Of a DNA stretch of 64,000 nt, positions 49,205 to 63,100 are shown one piece after another. The translations under genes were made by a program, and so were the position numbers. The notes under the pieces are model-generated. The model was not told the origin of the DNA. It was given only the letters and a program-made list of their open reading frames with translations, and did no database searches. The DNA comes from Rhodamnia argentea (Eukaryota > Streptophyta > Magnoliopsida > Myrtales > Myrtaceae), in the NCBI RefSeq assembly GCF_020921035.1, contig NC_063151.1:8742001-8806000 (forward strand). Direction: 5' to 3'. Each line of letters begins with the position of its first letter. The first letter of the stretch is position 1.

Positions 49205-51040
49205 ATGGCGAGATTCTCGCCATTGATATCTCTGCCATGGCTGCTCGTTTCCGTAACGTTCTTGGCAGGTATTCCCATCAACATTCAACAGCACAGCCTG
49301 CCCTTTTGTGACTTCTCCGTTTTTGATTTGTTTCTTTTTCGCCTTTTGCTCTTTTCAGTTGATGCGACGACCTTCACGTTAGTGAACAAGTGCGAGTACA
49401 CCATATGGCCGGGCGTCCTCGCCAACGCCGGCGAACCTCCCCTCTCCACCACCGGCTTCGCGCTCCAGAAGGGCGAGTCCCGTCCCCTCTCCGCCCCCGC
49501 CGGCTGGGGCGGCCGCTTCTGGGCCCGGACCCGCTGCGCCCAGGACCCCGCCACCGGCGAGCTCTCCTGCCTCACCGGCGACTGCGGCTCCGGCCAGCTC
49601 GAGTGCGGCGGTGGCGGCGCCGTCCCTCCCGCCACCCTCGCCGAGTTCAAGCTCGACGGAGACGGCGGCCTCGACTTCTTCGACGTGAGCCTCGTCGACG
49701 GCTACAACCTGCCCGTGCTGGTGGCGCCCAAGGGGGGCGGCGGCGGGGGGCGGGGGAACTGCACGAGCGTCCGGTGCGCGGTCGACCTCGAAGGTGCGTG
49801 CCCTTCGGAGCTGAGGGTGACGGCCAGGGGTGACGGGTCGGGGGTGGCCGCGTGCAAGAGCGCGTGCGACGCGTTCCGGCAGCCGCAGTACTGCTGCAGC
49901 GGCTCGTACAGCAGCCCTCAGGCGTGCAAGCCGACGTCGTACTCGGAGGTGTTCAAGAGCGCTTGCCCGCAAGCGTACAGCTACGCCTACGACGACGAGA
50001 CGAGCACGTTCACGTGCGCCGGCGCGGATTACGTCATCACCTTCTGCCCGACTCCCAGCACCAGGTGACTTTACCCTTCAGTCCTCGTTACTCGATGTGT
50101 CGTCGTACAAAGCTTTAAAAAGTCATCGACAGAGCGAAAAAGTCGCAAGAATTCCAATCATGCATAATGCGTCATATTTGCTCCATAAAAACCTTCAAAT
50201 TATTTTTATTATGACATATTTACTTTAAAAATATAGTGACGTACCTAAGTACCTACGTGACATATTTTTTTTTTCCATCAAGATTCCATTTAATGAAATT
50301 TTAGACTAAAATAACGTCATTTTTATTGTCTCATATCAAGACTATTTATTTTCTGATGTCTATATAAACAGATTTTTAACGATTTTTCTTTGAAAAACTC
50401 TAATCATACATGTATAAGTTTAAGAATTTTGATGCCACGAAAAAAAAATTTAAGGTAAATGTATCACAGTGAGCATAATTTAAGATTTTTGGTGACTTTT
50501 TTCCCTCAAAAGAAACATAGTATGAAAGGGAAGAGAGCTAGGCTACAGGGCACATTGGAGTTATCATGGATTTGAGAGGGCAGTTTCGGCAATTCGAGGG
50601 AAAGTATTTTCGTCCACTCGAGAGACGTGGGTAAAAAGGCAAGATGCGAAAGAGGTGCGTGCGGCTTGTCGTTATTGTCACGCTTTGTTAGTGTAGTGGG
50701 CACTGGGCAATTGAGGAAGGACCAAAAATATCTTGCGGTAGATATTGCATTGCTATTTGCTCTTTAGTGATGAGGAAATCGACAGCTCCCCAGCTGGTCA
50801 TTTAACTAAATGTGGTTGTTGGTGGTTTTTTCCGGGGGCAGCCAAAAGGCAGCTTCCTCACAGGACCAGACTCCGGGGGCCGCCGCCACGGACACGCCTC
50901 TCATCAACGGCACCATGGTCTATGTCGGCGTGGCGGAGGCGAGCCGCGCGTCGCGCTCCGCCCGTACCCAGGTGCCCGCGGTCGGCCTGGTCGGCGTGGC
51001 GGTGTCCACATGGCGGTTGCGGCATCTCCTTTCGGCATGA
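49205..51040 (+). CDS. Thaumatin-like protein (PR-5 family) with C-terminal anchor-like tail
   Basis: Secreted PR-5-type protein; family members bind beta-glucans and act in defence or cell-wall processes. Three exons: 49205-49268, 49359-50064, 50842-51040, phases agreeing, 322 residues. Exon 1 gives the signal peptide (LISLPWLLVSVTFLAG). Exon 2 gives the whole thaumatin domain with the sixteen cysteines of the family, from FTLVNKCEYTIWPG to ITFCP, and the acidic-cleft residues (WARTRC, LAEFKLD, FDVSLVDGYNLPV). Exon 3 adds SQKAASSQDQ..., a NGT N-glycosylation site and a hydrophobic end (VGLVGVAVSTWRL), as in plant thaumatin-like proteins with a predicted GPI anchor. If intron 2 were not removed, the frame would end at 50068 (..PSTR). 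Exon 2 is extremely GC-rich, so long open frames occur on both strands. Confidence 0.93.
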
Positions 51041-52158
51041 GGCGGGCCCGCGTAGGATTGTCCCACCCCCCCCCCACCCCGTGACCCGGAGCTGGCCTTT
51101 TCCACTTTGGGCCCAAATGGGGCGGCGTGTCGGGATCTCGTCGGATTCGGGCCCACGATCCTTTTGTTCCCGTCGCGTGGGCCCAGATGACGTGGTCTAA
51201 AAATGGATGAGTCGGTGATGGAAAAGCCTACCTGTCGGTGTATGGCGTCATCAACTACATATTGAGGTTGAATTTGAATTGGGGAGAAAAAGGGAAGGGT
51301 GAAAATATGTCCTTTTTTTGAGAAAAAAAAAAATTTCTTCACGTAAGTTAGATTCTTCCTCTTTTTTTTTTTTTGCCTCCTAATTTTTGGTATAGATGAG
51401 GGAAATTACTAATTAACCCTCTCCTTTATTATTATCTTTTGGGATTGGATTCGTACTTCAATAATAAGCTCGGTTGGTGGGTTGTCAAATGTTCTTTGTA
51501 AGGTGTGATGTCCACATATGGTGAGGGCCAATACAGTATAAAATACATATTTACACATCAATATTCATAAATATAAAAATAAATATAAATGCTTTCTTTT
51601 TCTCTCTCTCTTTTTTGTTTTTTGGGTTGTGGGGGGGGTGTTTATGGTGGAGGATGGTGTTTTATGAGGCACGACGACCATGGAGGACATTAATTCATAG
51701 TATAGGGCAAGTGCCTCATTTTTACTTTCTCCCAGTTGCATGATTAACAAAAGTTGGTCCAACTCCGAGGACAATATGACAGGTTGCGGATAAGATGCTG
51801 ATAACATTTAAAATGTCCGAAATCGTGATTAAAAGGATTGTTTTCTAAAGGGTTGTGCTTCATCAACAGCAGGTCTCCATCTTGAACTCTTCTTTTGGTT
51901 CTGTACATTCGAGTTTAAAAAAGAATAAGAAAAAATTGTGGTTAGTGAGGCATATGTCCTTTGGAGATTCGCATGCTGAACCTATCGTCATGGAGGCTCG
52001 TCCTCGATAGTCTATAATTCAATTTGAAAATTGTGTACCAATATCCTTTCGAAAAGGTTTCTAGGGACCACCTCTTTCGAGCCATATATACTCAAATGAT
52101 CCAAGCTCGTTTTTGTAGCCCGGGGCCCCAAAAGAGAAGACAAAAAGAAAGGAAAACT
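51041..52158. other. Intergenic DNA
   Basis: 3' flank of the thaumatin-like gene, a C run near 51066, T runs near 51363; no gene recognised. Confidence 0.45.
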
Positions 52159-52242
52159 TGTCAGAAGTGGGATTTGAACCCACGCCCTCTCACGAGGACC
52201 AGAACTTGAGTCTGGCGCCTTAGACCACTCGGCCACCCTGAC
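52159..52242 (-). tRNA. trnL-CAA: tRNA-Leu (CAA)
   Basis: 84 nt, nuclear type. Minus strand starts GTCAGGGTGGCCGAGTGG (D arm with box A), anticodon stem-loop CCAGA-CTCAAGT-TCTGG (anticodon CAA), a long variable arm (TCCTCGTGAGAGGGC) as class II tRNAs have, T arm GTGGGTTCAAATCCCAC (box B) and acceptor end CTTCTGAC-A. No intron. A TTTT pol III terminator follows within 6 bases (ACAAGTTTTCC). Confidence 0.96.
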
Positions 52243-53480
52243 CATTTTGCTCAGCTATGCCTGCTTATCACTTAGTTTAACATCGTCGAAAGTTACCGTT
52301 GTTAATCCTCAAAACCGATGAGATTTTGCCTTTCCAGTTTCCAACCACCAGCTGAGGTGGTACCTTCTTTGGGTTTGTCTATGGTACCCATAATGTTAGG
52401 GGTGAGCATCAGTCCCGATTCTCGATTTCGAATCTTTGAAATAAGCAATGGCCTGTCCGGTTTTTGATTCCGTATGTTGAACCGAATCAAAGGATCAAAC
52501 TAATGGAACCGGCGATATAAATACTTTCATTGTTCTTTTCCAAGTCCTTCTTTTTTTTGCATAATCGTCGTCAGAGAACTAGATGAGGAGCTTGGTTCCA
52601 ATCTGGATTTCCCCAAGCTGTGAGCTCATCCCTTGAGCCTATGTGTTCATTGATCATGTATGGAGCCATAATCAGACATACAGGTCAGTTACCCCCAGTT
52701 TTAGATTTTGTGAATTTTGAGACCTTGGATTGGAGCTGAAATTCCCCATGGCCGACAGTAATATTGAAAATGGTTGATTGGCCTCACTTGTTGTGTAGAT
52801 CTATCACCGATATGAAAGATCTTTGCGTTTCCAAGGCCAAAGTGATTGAGAAGCTTGGTGCATGGAACACCTAACCGGTTCCAAGTTCGGCAGGGTCGGT
52901 TCCCGATTCCACAAGTTGGGAAGTCACTCTCACTAACCGATCATCCCTGCATGAGCCCAAAACTTTGGTGGGTATGTATGGATTCAAGCCCAAATCATTT
53001 TGAGGTATATATAATTGCATATTTACATTCCTAGTGAAATTTGGAAAAGTGAAGGGTATGGATTCAAGCCCAAAACTTAGGTGGCCCAAGATAAATAGAT
53101 TGAGGCTTTAGCTTTCCAAGGCAGAAGTAGATTTACCAATTTTAGCTAGAAAAATTAATTGATATAAGCTGTACAGACTGAAAAATTTATTGTATTTTGA
53201 TTCTTATATTAGTTTCGTATTCTTCTATACATATCAGGATTCAATTCCCTTGAAAAAGATTAGTCGAGTTACTCGATAATTATCAAGAGAAAATTGGAAG
53301 GTAGTGACGGACTTCAATTAATTTTCCTTTTCAATAATATATCTAGAAACATAAAACTTTCTTAATTTGCTAACGACTGATTCTAACCAGAAAACATACG
53401 CATGCCCAAAATAAAAATTACGACAAAGTTTCATAAGAGAAATAGTTGTTATTTCACTAAGTGAACGAAATACCTTGTAC
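52243..53480. other. Intergenic DNA
   Basis: Contains a fragment of the 'GGGGTGAGCA' repeat at 52390-52520 and a small direct repeat (GTATGGATTCAAGCCCAAA at about 52974 and 53055). No gene. Confidence 0.45.
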
Positions 53481-56400
53481 AAATATGGATGGATCGATGA
53501 GTGAAATGACAAATGCCGTTAATGGTCCTTTGTTGATTCTGGACAAAAATATAAATGACAAGAACTTTGAAGATACTAAGACCGAAGGCAATCGCGACGA
53601 GCCATATAAACCATAGGAAAGCTATGATTAAAAAGGATAAATTTGCTAGAATCTTGAGTTCTTCCGTTGAATAGAGATCCTCTTACAATAAGGACATTTG
53701 GGTATTCACCCTTTGGTTACATAATGATTATATACAATGGTTACTGAATTTGAATGGAGAGATAACTTCCTAATCCTTAGTGGATATAAGATGTTATAAG
53801 ATCTCCTATTATCTCACAACACTTATCCTGAAGGAAGCACATCTCACAACATACGCAGCGGATTACGTAAAAAATAACATGTCCAGAATCTTACTTGAAT
53901 CACTAGTCGGAGAAATACATCACAGAACGGACATACCTCGTTTTCAAAGATTAAATGTACCTGTTGCAGTCCCTCGAGAGAGATCGTCCGTCCATTTGAT
54001 GTTTCGTTGAGGAGGGAGTTCGTCGTCGTTTTCTCTTACGTTTTTTTCTCTGTTCTTCACAGTAGAAGAAAAGGTCGTTCTCATATTGAACGTGAGAACT
54101 GACGTGAACATTATCTTTTGGCAGTTAACTCATGGATAGGTAACGGGCTGGGTTAGCCCATCTTGGGCGGCCCCACCCATTTATATAACCCAACATATCC
54201 AAAATAAGTTATAAAAGTCCTACAATAGCGGCAAGAAACATAACCATCCAGTCGTTACGTTTTGATTATTGATTGTCCACTATCTATGATTTCATTGATC
54301 AACTTCCTAAGTCCTGATGAAGGCTCTCATCAATAGCTTTATAATGCTGTCAATGACTTCCTTAGCAAGTTGTTGATTCCCTTCAAGTTGTCAATCGTTC
54401 TATACATTGTTGACCAAACTCTGCTCTCATCGACTAAACCTTATACTTGTCGATAATAATCAAAAGTTGATTATTTTTGGGTGTCAATGTGTACCCCTTT
54501 TAAAAGAATGGAATGATTCAGCATTCATTCCATTTTTTAAATTAGATAATCAAGATCCATAATATGCCCCCTGTCATCCACAAATTTAATTTTTCCCTGC
54601 CCAATTGGTTCTTGATTTTTTTTCTCAAAACAGCACAATTATGTGCTAAATTTTCTTTATTCGGAATAACTTGGCCTTCAGTTAATTTAATCAGGCCATC
54701 TTTCCAAAGTAAGTTGAAGATTTCGTCCAACATATTAATGTCGAATGAGTAAACCTGAGTGTCTTTATCCCTAGCATTGTTGTGTCTTTCATTTTATCAA
54801 GCTTTAAGAGTCAACAAACGTAAGACTTATCGAGCATCATTTTGCCACATTTATTTTGATGTTTTCATTCAGGTCACATTCATCTTCCGACTCATAGTTT
54901 TCCATTAGAGCTGCATTTTGTGTTAGGTATCCTCGTCTCTTTATATATGTCTTTTAACAATTGTTCATACTTAGACACTCTCGTTGTCAATAGAAATAAA
55001 TCGGCAAAATCTTGACCTTTAAATCTTTCTTGGAAGTTAAATTTTAACCCATTGAAAGCCAAATTAGCGAATTCTTTATGTGAGAACGAAGTGAGATATC
55101 TATTTTTGCTAGTAAAAGGACACCCGAAGTGCCAAAATTTGTATACGACGCTCCTTTTGGAGCCAAAATTTTTCCTAACTCACTTAAGTGTCAAATCGGA
55201 GAAAAAACGATAACTTAAGTATCAACAATGATTCGACAAAAAAAAAAGTACTAACAGCGAGAGATTCCGACAAAATAGTCCACGTGGTTTTTTTTATTAA
55301 TTTTTTAATATTACATGGAATTTTTTAAAAAAAACTCAGTCCACGTGGCAATTTTTTTTTTCCAAAAATTCACTCCACATGGATTAAGTTTTTACAAAGT
55401 AAGTTAGCTTTTTAAAAAAGTTAAAATAAATCTAAAAAATAAGCTAAAAGTTTTTTTTTTTAAAAAGAAAGGGTTCGCACAGCCCTCACCGCTGCAGCTT
55501 GTATTTTTTTTATTTTTGTTTTTATATTTTTATATTTTTAGCTTATTTTTATTTTTTTAATATTATATGAAATTTTTTATTAATTTTCTACTTTTTTTTT
55601 ATTGCTGATTAGTACCCTCCGGCAAGCCACATAGATGCCACGTAAGATTTTCTACGGAGCTCATCGGACTTGGCACTCAAATAATCATTTAAAAAAATTA
55701 GTGTTTAAGTAATTCGAAAAAAAAATCGCACCAAAGTGAGCGCCTTACACAAAATTTAGCACTTATGTTATCCTTCTGCCATTTTTTGCCTTATTAAATC
55801 AAGAAACAAAAGGATTCACTGACTTGCTAATATATTGATAAAATCTAGCCACATTAGCGACCAATGTTTAGGATATCGTTCTATAAAATAAAATAATGAA
55901 ATTATCTTTCCATCTTCGCCCAATTACACTTAACTACATGGTAAATTAATGTATCAAGTGCAAGCAATTTTCGACAAAGACAAAAGAAATGATCTAAGTC
56001 TTAAAAATTCATTTGTCCTAGCTTCCCCACATCGAGCTATAAATCAACAATGTGTTTGAATGTATATTGCTCATCTTCCCTAGGGAAAAATGGCAAAGTC
56101 GGCCAATTTGAAACCTCTTGAAAAAAAGGCTGGTTATTGACTCAATTGGGATGTGGTTTCTCGTAAATATGTCCAACCCAATTGTTGTCGGATTTTTTTG
56201 AGAACCGTGTAGGGTCCAGATATGGATTTGTGTTGGCCATTTTAGCTAATGTTGGCCTTGCCAAATTTAATTGACATGTTATGCCCAACAAGAATATTTG
56301 CATTGGGTGGTACCAATGGAGCCACTAATGTTACATTTTCGACATTTGACAGTCTATCGGCCTATTGATCAGTTTGATTTGTTAAATTATTGTTACCAAT

Positions 56401-57342
56401 CTGATTAGTTTGACAAATATTAGCCTATTTATTCCCATCATTTTGATCTCAATTAGAAGATTCAGATCTTTGCATAATTCTCAAAGAGGGTTGACTACTC
56501 TGACCAACATTATTAGCATCAATAAACAAGAAAGACTAGGAACGTACCTGTTGAACGACCTTGGCCTTAAGAGGGCGCAACATTGATGGCGATCGGCTTG
56601 ATCACATCGAATATATAACTCACAATGTATTTGGCCATGTCATTATGCTACTCTTTGAACATTCTTCTCATGGTTAACACCATGTTGGGATTTGGTAACC
56701 CTCCATCAAATGTTCATCAGTATGATGCATCAAAAGATCAACTTTCTCCCCTTGATTATCTTCTACCGCTCTCCCTATGCGACTGAAGTATTATAATCCA
56801 CGGCCGTCTTATTATAAGTCAACTAAGTATCTTTTAGAAATGTGAATGAATCGATGAGTAAATCGACAAAAGTTGTGAAGGGTCCTTTATTGATTTTGAA
56901 CAAGAACATAAATGACAAAAAAAAAAAAAGTACCAAGACTAGATACTATTGCGATGGTCATGTAAATTGTAGGAAAGTAAAGATAGAAAATAAATTTGCG
57001 TGAAGATTGAGTTCTTTGATTGATTGGGTACCTCTTACAATAAAATAATTTGGGATATTTATAACTCTCTACACACAGCTACATATAGAGGTTACTCCAT
57101 TTGAATAAAGAAATAACTCCTATTATCTAGCAAAACATAACCACCTAGCACTTATGTAGGGCAATCAATGACTTTGTCGATCAACTTCTTAAGTCTTGAT
57201 GAAGGCTCTTATAGATAACTTCCTTAGCGAGTTGTCAATTATTATGTTCATTATTGACCAAACTCTGCTCTCATCGACTAAGTCTAATACTTATCGATAA
57301 TAAACCCAAAATTTGATCATTTTTTAGTGTCAACAATGTGAT
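53481..57342 (-). mobile_element. Decayed LTR retrotransposon with nested insertions
   Basis: Two related direct repeats act as LTRs: left about 53481-54493 and right about 56838-57342, sharing words such as GGATCGATGAGT, GGTCCTTT.TTGATT, AACTCTGCTCTCATCGACTAA and ATGAAGGCTCT. A purine tract AAAAGGGG (minus strand) directly adjoins the left LTR, so the element runs on the minus strand. The left LTR is twice as long because about 425 bases are inserted at about 53800-54230. The internal region is only 2.3 kb, has no intact gag or pol and holds a fold-back element at 55115-55765. The LTRs are far diverged, so it is old; it is broken many times over. Superfamily uncertain. Confidence 0.7.
55115..55765. 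repeat. Fold-back element of a third family, nested in the LTR element
   Basis: Left arm AAGTGCCAAAATTTGTATACGACGCTC.. and right arm ..GAGCGCCTTACACAAAATTTAGCACTT are inverse matches; CACTTAAGTGTC and GACTTGGCACTC also pair. Poly-T and poly-A tracts and CACGTGG words lie inside. Confidence 0.65.
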
Positions 57343-58913
57343 CAAAGCCTAACAAAATTAAAATTGCCGCAGAGCCTAGTGTTGTCCTTTTGTCTTGCAA
57401 GCATCACACGGTCGCTTTACAACTTTCTAATCACGGGTCACGCAAGATCTCACATCTGTAAAGGAAAGAGATCGATTAAGGGCCTAAATCACCAACATTA
57501 ACTTTGGTAACCCACACCTAACGAGGATGTCCGCAACGTTTTAATCAGGTTGTTGACCAAACACCGTGGCCGTAGGAAATTAAAACATTAGGTCACAACG
57601 TGCGCTTGTTTCAGCGTATCCTAGATTTGACTAATCAATTCAGAGTCGTTTGATTAATTAATTAACAGAAGATTCAGGATATTTGCCGGATCGAGGAGGG
57701 GTAGACGACCAACCTTTTGCACGGACAGAAAGACGAAGCCCCATTTCCGGGCAACGTTCGCAAGACACTTCATATGCCGATCGTTGTGACTAGAAAACCC
57801 TCCTCCGTGTCGTTTCAGCAGCCACAAAATCCCTCCCATCAAATCCTCAACAATCACCCAACCTGGTTCATTTGTCGGTCCAACCCGAAAGAGAAATTTC
57901 TTCTAAATCTTGCTATAGCTCCTGTCCTAAGACTAACCTTAATTGGGAAATACTAATTATAGCACATGTTCCCTCATACGAAAAATGTTACCGTAGACTC
58001 GTTCTGAGAATACCTGATGAACGAAAAACGAATCCGACTATGGCGCCAACTCGCAAAACGGACGGATAACAAAAGGTGTAGTACTTGTTTCCGTCGTGCT
58101 AAAATCTGTTGCATTGTGAGGTTTTACCAGTAGAATCCATGTCTATGTCTCAGCACCACCTTAATCGTATGATAATCATGCAATGCCATTCTAAGTATAT
58201 GTTATTTCCGAACCGGATTGAGAAATTTGGTACCGTCTGCTCTTTGCAAGAGGCATACGTCCATGACCAAATATGGCAGTTTCTCCGGAGAGATAATCGG
58301 ATAAGTTTATGATGGGGACCTAGCTAAATAATTTAAGAGTATACATAAGATCATGTAAGAATTTTATTTTGTAGAGTCTAACCCAATGTGGCAAAGGCAC
58401 AAGTGGGTTTTGCTTATTATTAAGATATGTGTACATATATGTACATATTGTATTACAATAAGAAATTAAAGACAATACTAGCTAGCCAGAGTTTAAAAAA
58501 AAAACATACTTAGTTTGATTTATAAACTAATGTGATAAGTCCATGTTGAGTCAAGCTATATACGTAGTTCTAATCACTTTCTAGAACACGAAGCCGAATT
58601 TCTCCCCTCCACAACTCTTTAATTTTCACTAGCTAACTCTAGAAGGATTAACAAGTGTAAATTTGTTAGGGTTCTAATGATTCATGTGTCGTTTCAACGA
58701 AAACGGGAAAAAGAAAATCTGGCATATTATACTTTCATATGTTAGACCCTCTCTTATTTTAATCATATCTAGTTCCCCCGTTTTCTGCGCTATATGTACC
58801 TACAACTTGTTCATGCCATGAGCAAGAACATCGCCATCCATCTGCCGCACGTACGTTCGCTTCCTTTCTCCTTCCCATTTCACCGGCACATACCCGAGAG
58901 CAAAAAGCGAAGC
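57343..58913. other. Intergenic DNA and GDSL gene upstream region
   Basis: No gene recognised at 57343-58700. TATATGT at about 58791-58797 may be the TATA region of the lipase gene. An in-frame ATG at 58794 would add 40 residues before the signal peptide and is unlikely to be the start. Confidence 0.45.
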
Positions 58914-60136
58914 ATGTCGTCTTCCGAGCTCGTCCGTTCCCCGGCATTACTTTCGGCCGTGTTCGTGCTGTCTGTCTCGGTTACGTTTCTGCCGGCGAGG
59001 GCTGTGGTGAAGCTGCCGCCGAACGAGACGGTCCCGGCCGTTATCGTGTTCGGAGACTCGATTGTTGATGCCGGCAACAACAACAATATGTTGACTCTCG
59101 TCAAGTGTGACTTCCCCCCCTATGGCGAGGATTTCCAAGGCGGCATCTCGACAGGAAGATTCTGCGACGGCAAAGTGCCATCCGACCTCATGGGTTTCTC
59201 CTCTCTCTCTCTCTTAATTTGTGATCAATATGATAAATCTGATCGACCATACCTAATACCGATGTAGTCTCGAACCTTTTGCGCAAAATTTCAATATAGT
59301 CATTCATGCCAACTTTTGCCGGAAATCGTTGACGTGGCGTTGTGCCATATAGGACGGCTGACGATGATTGGATCGTCGTGTCGGTGACTTCCGGATAAAA
59401 TTGACTAGAAAGATTACATTGAAATTTCGCGCAAGGAATTTTTTTTTTTTTGGACTAAAATAGCAAAATCGAAAAGTAGGAGACTGAATTGACATCCGTA
59501 CAATGAGTTCATGATTAAGTGGGTAATTTTTCCTAGTCTCTCGTTAGGCACGATTTTGTAGCAAATAATAGAAGAGGTTAGCACTACCTATGTCCCATAT
59601 GTGCCCCCAATACCTACTTAACTCACTTCATGTTGATTAATGATTAGCGTCTGTCTCCTTTTCCCATAAACCCACTCAATCAAATAACACATCCAAACTC
59701 AAACTCAAACTCAAACTCAAGCCCATACTGCAACCCAATCTCTCCCTCTCTCCCCAATTGTATCTTAATTCTAACCGTCCGATTTTAATTGATTCATAAA
59801 TTGGACGTTTAGATATAATCTAGGAAAAAGGAAGCCCAGAAAAGAGGGGAAAATAGAGCCATCAAAGTCAACACCACCCTACACCAAAGTGCCATCAACA
59901 AGTCAGAATCAGATTGTGGGAAAAGCTTAGGGCGTGAATGATAACCATTTTTTTTCAGAAATTGATTTCTGGCTAGAAATAGTTTTTTCTATTTCTATTT
60001 CTGGATGAGTTTCTGAACAAAAAAATGTGTTTGATAACGATATAAAATTTCTACTCAAAATATGTTGGCCGACCGGGGGGGGGGGGCGGCGGGGGGCGGC
60101 CGCGGGCCGCGGCGGGGGGGGGGGGGGGGGCGGGGG

Positions 60137-60180
<44 letters not shown>

Positions 60181-63100
60181 CGGGTATTTGAGAAAAATAA
60201 GATTTCTATGTTTTGAAAGTAGAAAATTTTGTTTCCTTTCTTTCAAATCTATTTATAAAACGTTTGAATGTTTTTCCCTTAATGACCCAGCTGACATTAT
60301 CGAGTAACAAGTCTCGCCAACTTTGTTTTCCAGTCATCCGAATCTGAGTCTCGCCTCAGCTACATCATAGCACTACAACGTGGCTCAATTTAATCTAACG
60401 ACGACGTATTATCTAGTCATTAATTCCTCGACAAGTCAACAATAATAGGGAAATTTTGTTGTTTTGTTTAGGGTTCAGACATTACTTTCTCTTGTACGTT
60501 AGTTAATATTGCCTAATGTGTCTCCTATTTCAGCGGAACAATTAGGCATTAAAGATACCGTGCCCGCATACTTGGATCCAAATCTACAAAATCAAGACCT
60601 AGTCACCGGGGTGACCTTCGCTTCCGGTGGCTCCGGATATGATCCGCTCACGCCCAAGCTTGTGGTACATCTGCACATCAAGTTTATGTTCATTTTGTAC
60701 TTTTAGACAACTCATGTTAAGTCATGCGTCTACCATTGGTGAAAAATTGTTCGATCTTTTGGACAGTCGGTCATATCAATGTCGGATCAGCTGGGTCTCT
60801 TCAAAGAGTACATAGTAAGGTTGAAAGGGTTCGTTGGTGAAGAGAAGGCCAACTTCATCTTGGCCAAAAGCTTGTACATGGTGGTGTCCGGGAGCGATGA
60901 CATCGCCAACAACTATTTCACCGCTCGTGTGAGGCAGTTGCAATACGACGTGCCTGGATATACTGACCTCATGGTCGGATTGGCTTCCAATTTCCTACAG
61001 GTATCATTTTGTTCTTTTGGCTCTCCATAGATAGATGTGTAACATAAATTACCTGTTAGAATATGAAATTCTTTCAATGGTGATGCCTGAAAGGTTGGAG
61101 AGAACGATTAATGGATCATGTTGCTAAAAGTGCCCTTGCTTCAATATCTTTTTCGCAAGTCTATAAGTATGTACAACGACGACACACACACTCACATCTA
61201 TAATATATTTGTTAGCCTGCTGAAATTGCATCCCATGACGAGAAACTCATGAGGTTGCGCAAGTTAAATCGTTGCATAGAAGTTGACCCGGCTTCATTAG
61301 GTAGCTGTTTCCTATTGTCTTCCACAAGAGCCACCTAATTTTGAGTATGATTGGAATTTTGCATCTACTTTTGCTTTCAAGTGTTCAAGAAACCCTAGCA
61401 ATACACCCTAACATCGGCTTTGATCGTCGAAGGATTTATATGACCTCGGAGCTCGAAGAATAGCAGTGTTTAGCGCACCGCCAATAGGGTGCGTTCCTTC
61501 CCAAAGGACACTAGCAGGTGGAGCGGTACGAGGTTGTGCAGAGGAGCACAACGCTGCGGCTCAGTCGTTCAACACCAAGCTCTCTTCCAAGATCGACTCT
61601 CTCAACGGCAAGTTGCCCCACAGCAAGATGGTCTACATTGATGTCTACAACCCACTCCTCGACCTAATCAAATTTCCCCAAAAACACGGTAAGATCAAAG
61701 CAATACTTTATGAGTCTTTTGATCACCCACCGGGGGGGCGCCGGGGGTTCGGGCACTCTTCCTCTCGCAAAATGTTGAGTGTTCGAATCTCGGGGGTGAC
61801 TAACGTGTTGCCCCGGGTTTGCTCCCTGTTTCCTGGATCCAAAGAAAACAAAACATAAGTCTTTTGTCGTGCAGAGTGAACGGACATGTCCGTAATTATC
61901 CATACATACATCCATAAAGTGCCACGTTTTCCTCCAACTTAGCTAGAGGAAACTACTTGTTTGATCAGTGGATTATAATCTTGGATACATCACTCGTATT
62001 TATATTTCTTTAATTTTGCTAGTGGGTGATGCTCATAACTTTTAGGGTTTTGTCAGCCTAACAGTCTGATAGTACTGCCAGTTATTTTTCATCACACAAT
62101 CTCTTAATCAATAAGTGTTTTATGCAAAACACGAGGTGATGATGTGTAGATCTACGATCGAGGTTGTACCGTCCCCGACGATCTTGTGAGGGAAGCATTT
62201 CTCTAACTTTTAACCCACTAATCTTAAGAGTGATTAGAGGAAGTTGTGACCCGTCCATATGTTCATGCCTTTTTCTCTTTTCTAGTAGCATTAGATTCTC
62301 GACTTGGTGTGTAGGCACATTATTTTTGGTCATATTAGGTCAATCGCCCATAGAAGGTCGAGTTTATCGTTACAAGCTCTCAGGTGTGGCAAAACAACAA
62401 AAAAATAGGTTTCATATATGTAGGCGGGATTTATGGAAGAATCGGGGTTTTCCCCGTTCTTGATTTGAGGAAACTTCTTCCAACCAATCTTTTGATTGGT
62501 GGTTATATACATGGAACGCACCCATATTTATATTTCGCTAAAGGGTAATGATATAGGTGGATCCTTGAGGGTTTTTTTTTTTCATTTCGATCTAATCATT
62601 GAACTTGACATTCATTATGTGTAATGTGTCGTTACGTACATTTTTATAAAATAAATGGTCAAGTTTACATCCTAGGCCAAAATTATGTTTTGGATTGTAA
62701 CGACATTTTCCCAAGGCTACAAATCTTTGTTCCTTTAAATGACGCCAGTATGGCAAATCTAATGTCAAGTTAACATAAGTTACAGTATATCAATTGACAA
62801 TGCTAGAATTTTTAACGAAAGGACCACATTGAGTGGATTTTATAATATTCAAGGATTAGATTGAAAAAATAGAGTTAAAGTACTACATTGAACATGGAAA
62901 ACAGTTCAAAAAATATCCATGTCATTATTCTTTAATTAAGTAAGAATGTGAGTGATGTTTATAACTTACTACCCACCAATCATAGATTAGGGAGAAAGGA
63001 AAACAAAAATGTTTTGTAAAATTACCATCACGACTTTTCAAAGGACATAATATTTCAAAATTCGAATCACTTAAATGAATTTAAAGCAAGCAATGAACGA

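Noticed and set aside
49379-49972. Long Arg/Ala/Gly-rich frames antisense to or out of frame with the thaumatin domain
   Set aside because: Products of the very high GC of the true exon; composition is that of a shadow frame.
60055-60307. Poly-Gly and poly-Pro frames
   Set aside because: Translations of the G tract.
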